Of a stretch of DNA of 20,010 bases, positions 14,362-20,010 are shown piece after piece. Position numbers and translations under genes: made by a program. The stretch comes from CAYLLN01 sp036496265 (lineage in GTDB: Bacteria > Planctomycetota > Planctomycetia > Pirellulales > Pirellulaceae): the NCBI GenBank assembly GCA_036496265.1, contig DASXLL010000386.1:1-20010 (forward strand), written 5' to 3'. The notes beneath the pieces are model-generated. The model made no database searches. It had not been told where the DNA came from and saw only the letters and a program-made list of their open reading frames with translations. Numbering within the stretch: position 1 is the first letter of the stretch; each line of letters begins with the position of its first letter.

Positions 14362-14805
14362 GTGGCAGGAACGAAATCATTTTTGGCCAAACCGGGCCAA
14401 ATCGAGGAAAAGTGGCTGGTCGTCGATGCAACCGACAAGATCGTCGGCCGTTTGGCCAGCGATATCGCGATGATTCTGATGGGCAAGCATCGCCCGACTT
14501 ATACGCCGCACGTGCTGTGCGGCGACTCCGTCGTGGTAATTAATGCCGAAAAAGTTCGCTTCAGCGGCAAAAAATGGGAGCAGAAGGAATACACCTGGTT
14601 CACGGGCTACACCGGCCTGCGAGCAGAAACGGCCGAGCGGCGGCTGGCCCGTCATCCGGATCGAATTCTTCGCGATGCCGTGCGGCGAATGTTGCCCAAG
14701 AACAAGCTGGCGTTCAAAATGATTCAGCGGCTCAAAATCTATGCTGGCACGGATCATCCACATCAGGCTCAGAATCCGCAAAAAGCTGAACTGGGCGTGA
14801 AGTAG
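14362..14805 (+). CDS. rplM: 50S ribosomal protein L13 (uL13)
   Basis: A 147-residue ribosomal protein, the length expected of bacterial uL13. It carries the family's typical strings WLVVDATDKIVGRLAS, GKHRPTYTPHVLCGD, VVVINAEKVRFSGKK and the C-terminal MLPKNKLAFKMIQRLKIYAG. uL13 is an early-assembling protein that binds 23S rRNA. The start is a GTG at 14362 preceded by gaggag with a spacing of about eight bases (the Shine-Dalgarno at about 14349-14354); no ATG occurs in the frame at a sensible position, so the GTG is decided by this site. The next gene, rpsI, follows after 70 bases, the classic rplM-rpsI order in bacteria. A candidate promoter lies at 14273-14301. Confidence 0.97.
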   Translation: MAGTKSFLAKPGQIEEKWLVVDATDKIVGRLASDIAMILMGKHRPTYTPHVLCGDSVVVINAEKVRFSGKKWEQKEYTWFTGYTGLRAETAERRLARHPDRILRDAVRRMLPKNKLAFKMIQRLKIYAGTDHPHQAQNPQKAELGVK

Positions 14806-14814
14806 CTTCAAAAA

Positions 14815-14838
14815 CTACTCACTTACTCACCACTCACC
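14815..14838 (+). repeat. CTCAC tract before rpsI, shared with pyruvate kinase
   Basis: Three CTCAC words at spacings of 8 and 7 bases. It contains ctactcactt-like sequence and the 14-base word actcaccactcacc (14825-14838), which also occurs at 991-1004 before pyruvate kinase. It lies 37 bases before the rpsI start. Confidence 0.7.
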
Positions 14839-14875
14839 GCAGCAAGTCAATAAGACGACGTAACCGAATACCAAC

Positions 14876-15289
14876 ATGGCAGTAGCAAAAAAAGATAAGG
14901 TCAGCGGCGATTGTCTCGGCACCGGCCGGCGGAAGAAGGCGATCGCTCGCGTTCGCATCCGTAGCGGCAGCGGAAAAATCACGGTTAACGGCCGCGAGAT
15001 GAACGCGTACTTTCCCGTGATCGCGCAGCAACAAGCGGTAGTAGACGCGCTCGACGCGACGGGCAAACGCGAGCAGGTCGATGTCATCATCACTTGCTCC
15101 GGTGGCGGACCGAACGGCCAGGCCTTTGCCTGCAAGATGGGCATCGCCCGCGCTTTGTTCGCGCTCGACGCCGAGACGTTCCCGACGCTTCGCGACGGCA
15201 ACTACCTGACCCGCGACTCGCGCATGAAGGAACGCAAGAAGTACGGCCTGCGTGGCGCCCGCCGCGGCGTGCAGTTCTCGAAGCGGTAA
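14876..15289 (+). CDS. rpsI: 30S ribosomal protein S9 (uS9)
   Basis: A 137-residue ribosomal protein. Motifs include GTGRRKKAIARVRIRSGSGKITVNGR (split here as GTGRRKKAIARVRI and SGSGKITVNGR), the central GGGPNGQAFACKMGIARAL, and the invariant C-terminal KKYGLRGARRGVQFSKR, whose last residues reach the P-site tRNA in known ribosomes. Length is in the family range. It follows rplM by 70 bases and shares its probable promoter. No Shine-Dalgarno sequence precedes the ATG at 14876; instead the CTCAC tract lies in the leader. A REP-like double hairpin begins six bases after its stop. Confidence 0.97.
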   Translation: MAVAKKDKVSGDCLGTGRRKKAIARVRIRSGSGKITVNGREMNAYFPVIAQQQAVVDALDATGKREQVDVIITCSGGGPNGQAFACKMGIARALFALDAETFPTLRDGNYLTRDSRMKERKKYGLRGARRGVQFSKR

Positions 15290-15294
15290 AACGT

Positions 15295-15406
15295 AGGCGA
15301 GCGGGAGGCGTTAGCCTCCCGGTGGTACCGAATTACCGGATCACTCAGGCCCGCACCCGTGGCGGCATTGGAAAATTACCGGGGGACTTACGTCCCCCGC
15401 TCGCCT
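15295..15406. repeat. REP-like element with two nested hairpins
   Basis: Perfect 11-base outer arms, aggcgagcggg (15295-15305) and cccgctcgcct (15396-15406), enclose two 7-base hairpins: gggaggc-gtta-gcctccc (15303-15320) and gggggac-ttac-gtccccc (15381-15398). The layout is that of a BIME-like pair of inverted REP units. It fills the spacer between the convergent rpsI and ABC exporter genes and could end transcription from both sides. I recall similar sequences as frequent in Pirellulales intergenic DNA, but cannot verify this. Confidence 0.8.
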
Positions 15407-15408
15407 TT

Positions 15409-17391
15409 CTACCCCACCGTCTGCTCATCCGACGTCATTTGCCGCACGACCATGTCGTAGTAAACTCCGCCGGCGCTCATCAGCTCTTGATGGGTGCCGC
15501 GCTCGATGATCCGGCCGTCTTCCATCAGCAGAATCAGATCGGCGCGGCGGATTGTCGACAGTCGATGGGCGATGACGAACGTCGTGCGGCCGGAGAGGAG
15601 GGTGGCCATTGAGGCTTGAATGAGCTGCTCGCTCTCGGTGTCGAGGTTGCTGGTAGCTTCGTCGAGAATCAGGATTTGCGGCTTGGCGAGAATGGCCCGG
15701 GCAATCGCCAGTCGCTGCTGTTGGCCACCGGACAGCTTGACACCCCGCTCGCCGATGAACGTATTGTATTTTTCTGGCAGCCGATCGATGAATTCGTGCG
15801 CATTGGCCCGCATGGCCGCGTCGATCACTTCTTCATCGCTGGCGCTGTGCCGGCCGTAGGCGATATTGTCGCGTACCGAGCCGTCAAAGAGGAAAACATC
15901 TTGTTGGACGATCGCTAACAGGTCGCGATAGCTGCGAAGACGGAAATCGCGGATGTCGGTGCCGTTGAGCACAATTCGCCCGCGTGTAGGATCGTGAAAA
16001 CGTGCCACGAGATCGGTCACCGTCGTCTTCCCGGCGCCGCTGCGGCCGACCAATGCGACCACCGACCCACCGGGCACAAACACATTGAAATCACAAACGA
16101 CCGGGCGGCCCTCGCGATACTCGAACTCGACATTTTCCATGCGGATTTCTTCGACGACGGCCGGGGCATCGACTGCGTTCGGCTTGTCGGGCATATCGAC
16201 GCCCATCGCGAGGACTTCGAACACGCGTTCCATTGCCGCCAACGACCGCTGCAGCTCGGAAAACGAATTGACGATGTTCCAAACGGGGTTGAGCAGCAGA
16301 AACGTGTACCATTGAAACGCCATGATGTCGCCGACGGATGCCCGGCCGACCAGGTTCAAATAGCCGCCATACCAAACGATCACCACGTTGACCCCCGAAA
16401 CGAGCAGGCCCCACGAAGTCCACAGCACCAACTCGCGCCGGTGGGCGAACAGCTCTTTGCGTAGCACCGTATGCCGCCCTGCGAGGTATTCGAATGTCTC
16501 GCGCATTTCGCGACCAAACGCCCGCACCACGCGAATGCCCGAAAATGTCTCGCCGACGCGGCCATCGATCACCTCCACATCCTTGCGGACCGCGCGATAA
16601 ATCGGCCGAATCCGCCGCGCAAAGACAAAACTCATCAGCATCGCGCCGGGAATGATCGCGAGGGCCATGAAGGCCAAGCGGGCATTGAGCGTGAACAAAA
16701 TGCCGACGGCAATTGCCAGTCGGAGTATCGAAATGGCCGGCGAGACAATTGCCATCTGCAAAAGGCCGGTGGTCGTATCCACGTCGCCCGACAATCGCGA
16801 CAGGATGCCGCCGGTTTTCATATCCCAGAGCCTCGAGAGCGGCAGATGTACGAGCCGATCGAACAGGCTCTTGCGTAGAGAAAGCATCACGCGAATGTTC
16901 AAAATCCGCTGGCGGTAGTCTTTCACGACGCCGATGCCGTGTGAAACGATGACCACAACCAAAAAGAACGCACCAGCCATTTGTAGATAGGCCAGGCGGG
17001 TCGCAGCTTCCAGGCCGGTATTGAGCAGCACCCGATCGACAATGAACCGCATGAACAGCGGCTCAGCCATCTCCAGGCCGGCAGTCATGAGCGCCAAGAT
17101 TGCGAGCGTGACCACCGCAAATCGATACGGCCATAGCCAGGCCATGTATTCGCGCAAATACTCGCGGCGTTTGCCCTTTTTAAGGCCAAAGGCCGCCAGC
17201 CCCTTCGATTGCTCCTTCTCGGCCTTCTTTTCCTCCGACTTCTCTTCGCCGTTTTTCCCCTCACTGATGTCATCCAGCCGCCGGGCTTTGTAATCTCCCA
17301 CGAATTTCAAATACCGGAGCCGCGACGACCGCGGCTGACGAGCGGCGGCGGACGTGGAACTTGAGATATCGGAATGGAACTGCTCGGTCAT
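15409..17391 (-). CDS. MsbA-type ABC exporter (permease fused to ATPase)
   Basis: A 660-residue half-transporter expected to dimerise in the cytoplasmic membrane and export a hydrophobic or lipid-like substrate. Residues about 85-370 form the six-helix transmembrane domain. The ATPase domain has Walker A GRSGAGKTT (449-457), a Q-loop (IVQQDVFLF), the signature LSGGQQQR (553-560), Walker B ILILDEA (573-579) and the H-loop His609. All catalytic motifs are intact. It is longer than typical MsbA (about 580) because of an 80-residue cytoplasmic N-terminus with a Lys/Glu-rich stretch (45-63) before the first helix. The substrate cannot be inferred. The ATG at 17391 gives the full extension; no Shine-Dalgarno sequence was recognised. 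Its stop lies three bases from the REP-like element. Confidence 0.95.
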   Translation of the reverse strand: MTEQFHSDISSSTSAAARQPRSSRLRYLKFVGDYKARRLDDISEGKNGEEKSEEKKAEKEQSKGLAAFGLKKGKRREYLREYMAWLWPYRFAVVTLAILALMTAGLEMAEPLFMRFIVDRVLLNTGLEAATRLAYLQMAGAFFLVVVIVSHGIGVVKDYRQRILNIRVMLSLRKSLFDRLVHLPLSRLWDMKTGGILSRLSGDVDTTTGLLQMAIVSPAISILRLAIAVGILFTLNARLAFMALAIIPGAMLMSFVFARRIRPIYRAVRKDVEVIDGRVGETFSGIRVVRAFGREMRETFEYLAGRHTVLRKELFAHRRELVLWTSWGLLVSGVNVVIVWYGGYLNLVGRASVGDIMAFQWYTFLLLNPVWNIVNSFSELQRSLAAMERVFEVLAMGVDMPDKPNAVDAPAVVEEIRMENVEFEYREGRPVVCDFNVFVPGGSVVALVGRSGAGKTTVTDLVARFHDPTRGRIVLNGTDIRDFRLRSYRDLLAIVQQDVFLFDGSVRDNIAYGRHSASDEEVIDAAMRANAHEFIDRLPEKYNTFIGERGVKLSGGQQQRLAIARAILAKPQILILDEATSNLDTESEQLIQASMATLLSGRTTFVIAHRLSTIRRADLILLMEDGRIIERGTHQELMSAGGVYYDMVVRQMTSDEQTVG

Positions 17392-17446
17392 ACGGCGATC
17401 GATAGCGCCTTTGAGGAAATAGTCAGCGCATTGGACTGAGATCTAA

Positions 17447-17863
17447 TCAAGCCACAAAGAAACAACGCAACAAAGCCACGAAACCAGCTTGCTCAAAGTG
17501 ATGGTCAGCCGTGAGTGCTTCTTGAATCCCTCGTTCTTCCATTACCACAAACGAAATGCAATCGGTGAGCGACCAATCCTTGTCTGGCCTTTTGACGTAT
17601 AACTTCACACCCCGGTCGAACAGTTCCTGTGCCGGTGGAACGACGGTTCCGTCTGGTTCCGCGTAGAGGTCGGCCAGAATCGTGTGAAACAAATGACGGT
17701 CGAATGTATCTGCCAGCCCGTCGGCAATTTCGGTCAAAATCCAAGCTGTGGTAATTAGCGGGCCAGTCCGGGAATTTGCCAATGCGATGGCCTTGCCATG
17801 AGCAGCATCGCGCGGATTGATGATGGCCAGGAAGAAGAACGTGTCTGCAAAAACCGGCCTCAT
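17447..17863 (-). CDS. VapC-like PIN-domain toxin
   Basis: A 138-residue PIN-domain protein, expected to be a Mg2+-dependent ribonuclease of a type II toxin-antitoxin system. The acidic active-site residues are visible: FADTFFFLA with Asp7, LTEIADG with Glu45, DWSLTDCISF with Asp101, and LTADHHFEQAGF with Asp120. Length is normal for the family. Its start overlaps the stop of the preceding antitoxin-like gene by four bases (ATGA at 17860-17863), the usual translational coupling of such pairs. RNA target cannot be read from sequence. The C-terminus ends shortly after the last conserved strand. Confidence 0.9.
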   Translation of the reverse strand: MRPVFADTFFFLAIINPRDAAHGKAIALANSRTGPLITTAWILTEIADGLADTFDRHLFHTILADLYAEPDGTVVPPAQELFDRGVKLYVKRPDKDWSLTDCISFVVMEERGIQEALTADHHFEQAGFVALLRCFFVA

Positions 17864-18072
17864 CGTTTAGGCGACCCATGAATGTAGTGGTCGTGCTGAG
17901 AAGCCATATCAGAGGGCAAACTCGTTGCCTTTCCAATGACGTTTTTGAATTTATCCGCCAACGTAGGTTCTGGCGCGGCAAGCGGAACGATTTGGACGCG
18001 AGTTCCCTCCGGCAGCGCCGCATTGCCATCCAAAACAATCACTCCGCCAGCGACATGTCCTTCGAATTCCAT
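17860..18072 (-). CDS. VapB-like antitoxin partner of the PIN toxin
   Basis: A 70-residue protein preceding and overlapping the PIN toxin by four bases. It begins MEFEGHVAGGVIVLDGNAAL and continues PEGTRVQIVPL, a short beta-rich pattern common in the DNA-binding N-terminus of small antitoxins that pair with PIN toxins; the C-terminal part (about 38-70) is the likely toxin-wrapping tail. The ATG at 18072 is preferred because AGGTGG lies about five bases upstream; an alternative GTG lies three codons earlier. Antitoxin role is inferred from size, order and coupling. It likely represses its own promoter in the 64 bases upstream, where no operator was recognised. Confidence 0.8.
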   Translation of the reverse strand: MEFEGHVAGGVIVLDGNAALPEGTRVQIVPLAAPEPTLADKFKNVIGKATSLPSDMASQHDHYIHGSPKR

Positions 18073-18136
18073 GAAAGCCACCTATTGATACACACATCAT
18101 GAGCTACTTGCTGAACACATTCTACCTTGTTTGCGT

Positions 18137-18856
18137 TTACTTTGTGGCTTCTTTTTCTATCTTCCTGAATCGCACAAAATACGACTCTTTCAAAATGCCC
18201 TTTCGCTCTTCGACCTGCTCAAAGCCCGCGTCGAGAATCTCTTTCGTGAACACCTCCTGCCCAGCGCGGACGTGATTCATGACGAAATCGGAACTGACGC
18301 CGGGGATGCGCTGAAAATCGATGAGAATGACTTCGCCGCCGGGCTTCAGCGCCTCGTGAATCGAGCGCATCGTCTTGCTCGGGTACTCGAAGTGATGGTA
18401 AGCGTCGCAGATGAATGCCAGATCGATCGACGCTGGCGGAAGATTCGCGGAGTCAGGCTGGCAAACGACACCGACGACATTCGTTATGCCGTCGGCTAGA
18501 GCTTGCCGCTCAATGTGTTTCACGAAATTCTCGGCGATATCGACCGCAAACACTTTGCCTTGCGGCCCCACGATTGGCGAAAAAAGTCGGGTGAACAGGC
18601 CCGTGCCGGCCCCGATATCCGCTACCGCCATTCCGGGCTTAAGCCCGATGGCTTCGATGACTTGAAAGCGATGGTCATAAGGATCACGACCGTCGCGCTC
18701 AAACCGTCCGATAAATTCGCTGACGGTCGGATTCTCGAACGATTTGTTGACGCCCGGATTGACGCTCTTGTCTTGGGCCAACGAAAGCGACGACCACGCG
18801 CAAATCGCGGCAATAACAATCATTAGTGACGTGATGCGTTTGCTTAACAATGACAT
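18137..18856 (-). CDS. Exported class I SAM-dependent methyltransferase
   Basis: A 239-residue protein with a signal peptide at residues 1-27 (KRITSLMIVIAAICAWSS, then LSLAQ) followed by a class I methyltransferase domain. Motif I is VADIGAGTGLFTRLF (78-92); a later acidic strand (VFAVDIAE) fits motif II, and DLAFICDAYHHFEYP motif IV. The UbiE/Methyltransf_11 type is the closest I recognise. Export is odd because S-adenosylmethionine is cytoplasmic, yet the N-terminus is convincing. GGAG lies nine bases before the ATG at 18856; an ATG two codons earlier (18862) and a GTG at 18892 are alternatives. It is divergent from the Fe-S/NrfD gene. Substrate is unknown. Confidence 0.85.
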   Translation of the reverse strand: MSLLSKRITSLMIVIAAICAWSSLSLAQDKSVNPGVNKSFENPTVSEFIGRFERDGRDPYDHRFQVIEAIGLKPGMAVADIGAGTGLFTRLFSPIVGPQGKVFAVDIAENFVKHIERQALADGITNVVGVVCQPDSANLPPASIDLAFICDAYHHFEYPSKTMRSIHEALKPGGEVILIDFQRIPGVSSDFVMNHVRAGQEVFTKEILDAGFEQVEERKGILKESYFVRFRKIEKEATK

Positions 18857-18940
18857 TCGCATTTGCTCCGCTTTCAACAGTGAGTTGATCACTGAACGAA
18901 CCTACGCCGTCAGAATAGAGCAGCAACCACGCTGCGGCAA

Positions 18941-18969
18941 TTGAGTTGAGTCGCGTTCCAAGTTACGAT
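18941..18969 (+). promoter_or_regulatory. Candidate promoter of the Fe-S/NrfD gene
   Basis: TTGAGT (18941-18946) and TACGAT (18964-18969) are separated by exactly 17 bases, about 50 bases before the ATG at 19019. Recognition rests on the general -35/-10 consensus only. Confidence 0.35.
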
Positions 18970-19018
18970 GCGACTCGAAATAAAAAATGAGTCGCCGCGC
19001 GAGAACGAACATCATTAG

Positions 19019-20010
19019 ATGACGACATTTGGATTTCTGATCGACAACCGTAAATGCATCGGTTGTCATGCCTGCACCGTGGCCTGCAAAAGCGAGCACC
19101 AGGTGCCGCTGGGCGTCGATCGCACGTGGGTCAAGTACATCGAGAAGGGCGAATTTCCGAATAATCGCCGGCTGTTTAGCGTGATGCGGTGCAATCACTG
19201 CGAGTTCGCGCCGTGCGTCACGATCTGCCCGGTCACGGCCCTCTACAGCCGGGACGACGGCGTCGTCGATTTCAACTCCGACCGCTGCATTGGCTGCAAA
19301 GCTTGCATGCAGGCCTGTCCCTACGATGCCCTTTATATTGATCCCGACACCGACACAGCCGCCAAGTGCAATTTCTGCACGCACCGCCTCGAAGTCAGCC
19401 TTGAACCGGCTTGCGTCGTCGTCTGTCCCGAGCAAGCCATCGTCTGCGGCGACCTCGACAATCCCACGAGCAAAATTTCGACGCTCATCAAGCGCCATCC
19501 GGTGCAAGTACGTAAGCCGGAGAAGGGAACGAAGCCGAAGCTGTACTACATCGATGGCGACGAGGCGTCGCTCGTTCCCAGCCGTACTCGTGCCGATGAT
19601 GACGACGGAATTTGGAGCAGGCGCAGTCCCGCCAAGTCGGACGGCTCACCCGCGGCTGAAGGTAATGGGGTGGCTGTGGCCCGCGCAGCGGACCACAGCA
19701 GACCGGCGTTGGCCTCTGGCCACTCCCAGCCACCCGCAGCAAGTGTCGCCGACGCAAGACGCGTTTACGACGTTCGGCCTCGTGCACCGGCATGGGGCTG
19801 GCCAGTCGTCGGCTACACGTGGACCAAATCAATTGCGGCTGGAACGGTGCTCTGCGTAACGGCCGCCCGACTGCTGGCCGGTCCAGAACAATCGTCGGCA
19901 ATCTCGCTCGCAATGGGATTTGTCTCGCTGCTGTTCCTAGGGATAACGACGGTGCTGTTGGTCGTCGATTTGAAGCAGCCCCAACGATTTCTGTATGTGC
20001 TACTGCGGCC
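19019..20010 (+). CDS. Four-cluster ferredoxin fused to NrfD-type membrane subunit (partial)
   Basis: The frame is open from the ATG at 19019 to the window end (330 complete codons), so the gene is truncated at its 3' end by the window. Residues 1-150 carry 16 cysteines in four groups for four [4Fe-4S] clusters: 13/16/19/23, 58/61/66/70, 90/93/96/100 and 117/120/132/136, the arrangement of DmsB, PsrB and NrfC subunits. A poorly conserved linker (about 175-255) follows, then WGWPVVGYTWTKSIAAGT and two hydrophobic helices ending in VDLKQPQRFLYVLLRP, typical of the start of NrfD/PsrC quinone-interacting membrane proteins. Electron transfer between quinone and a periplasmic or cytoplasmic oxidoreductase is the expected role. 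Normally these are two genes; here they are fused. No Tat signal is seen at the N-terminus, so the ferredoxin part should be cytoplasmic. Confidence 0.9.
   Translation, partial: MTTFGFLIDNRKCIGCHACTVACKSEHQVPLGVDRTWVKYIEKGEFPNNRRLFSVMRCNHCEFAPCVTICPVTALYSRDDGVVDFNSDRCIGCKACMQACPYDALYIDPDTDTAAKCNFCTHRLEVSLEPACVVVCPEQAIVCGDLDNPTSKISTLIKRHPVQVRKPEKGTKPKLYYIDGDEASLVPSRTRADDDDGIWSRRSPAKSDGSPAAEGNGVAVARAADHSRPALASGHSQPPAASVADARRVYDVRPRAPAWGWPVVGYTWTKSIAAGTVLCVTAARLLAGPEQSSAISLAMGFVSLLFLGITTVLLVVDLKQPQRFLYVLLR
19668..19735. repeat. REP-like inverted repeat inside the fusion linker
   Basis: Perfect 9-base outer arms, gggtggctg (19668-19676) and cagccaccc (19727-19735), enclose hairpins gctgtgg/ccacagc (19673-19679 and 19693-19699) and ggcc-tct-ggcc (19711-19721). 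It lies in frame in the linker between the ferredoxin and NrfD parts, covering about residues 217-239. The architecture parallels the intergenic element at 15295-15406. Confidence 0.6.

Noticed and set aside
18902..19507. A 201-residue minus-strand open frame antisense to the ferredoxin part
   Set aside because: It overlaps a coding region with 16 well-placed cysteines, shows no recognisable motifs and is typical of long shadow frames in GC-rich DNA.

Overview
The window reads as chromosomal DNA of a GC-rich Planctomycetota bacterium, most likely of the Pirellulales type. This is inferred from three things: the gene set, frequent starts without a Shine-Dalgarno sequence (pyruvate kinase, transaldolase, uS9), and unusually rich intergenic hairpins and short-period repeats. 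No database search was possible, so the lineage call is an inference. No rRNA, tRNA, CRISPR array, prophage, integrase or transposase gene was seen.

Layout. Bases 1-261 hold no gene I can support. At 262-864 (-) lies a small membrane-anchored protein. Pyruvate kinase (1013-2467, +) and a divergent NagB-like sugar-phosphate protein (2852-3700, -) converge on a 384-base repeat-rich spacer. A FSA/TalC-type transaldolase (4004-4663, +) is divergent from the NagB-like gene across a 303-base spacer that is mostly repeat. The three genes form a central sugar metabolism neighbourhood. At 4910-6536 (+) is an accessory-looking two-gene unit, separated by one base: an HsdR N-terminal-type PD-(D/E)XK protein and a six-helix voltage-gated-type K+ channel. 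Bases 6537-8179 are gene-poor, with an apparently orphan ParD-like antitoxin (6789-7037, -) and a 75-aa two-helix membrane protein (7586-7813, -).

At 8180-9901 (-) is an exported YtcJ-type amidohydrolase. It is divergent from an unknown 80-aa protein (10002-10244, +), which is followed by an FHA-like/GAF/class III nucleotide cyclase (10289-12115, +). A COG0523/CobW-type G3E GTPase (12125-13231, -) ends 9 bases from the cyclase stop. An aquaglyceroporin (13287-14138, -) is divergent from the rplM-rpsI ribosomal protein pair (14362-15289, +). A REP-like double hairpin then separates rpsI from a convergent MsbA-type ABC exporter (15409-17391, -).

The right end carries a VapBC-like toxin-antitoxin pair (17447-18072, -), an exported class I methyltransferase (18137-18856, -) and, divergent from it, the start of a four-cluster ferredoxin fused in frame to a NrfD/PsrC-type membrane subunit (19019 to the window end, +). 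That last gene suggests a respiratory molybdoenzyme-type or quinone-linked module continuing beyond the window.

The most interesting signals are: (1) the nuclease-fold/ion-channel pair, a candidate but unproven defence or stress module; (2) several intergenic tracts of 7-base period, two of which share long identical words upstream of pyruvate kinase and rpsI; (3) a cluster of stem-loops sharing GTTAG/CTAAC arms after pyruvate kinase; (4) a REP-like inverted repeat that appears to form the interdomain linker of the Fe-S/NrfD fusion; (5) enzymes with replaced diagnostic residues (NagB-like, cyclase, pyruvate kinase).
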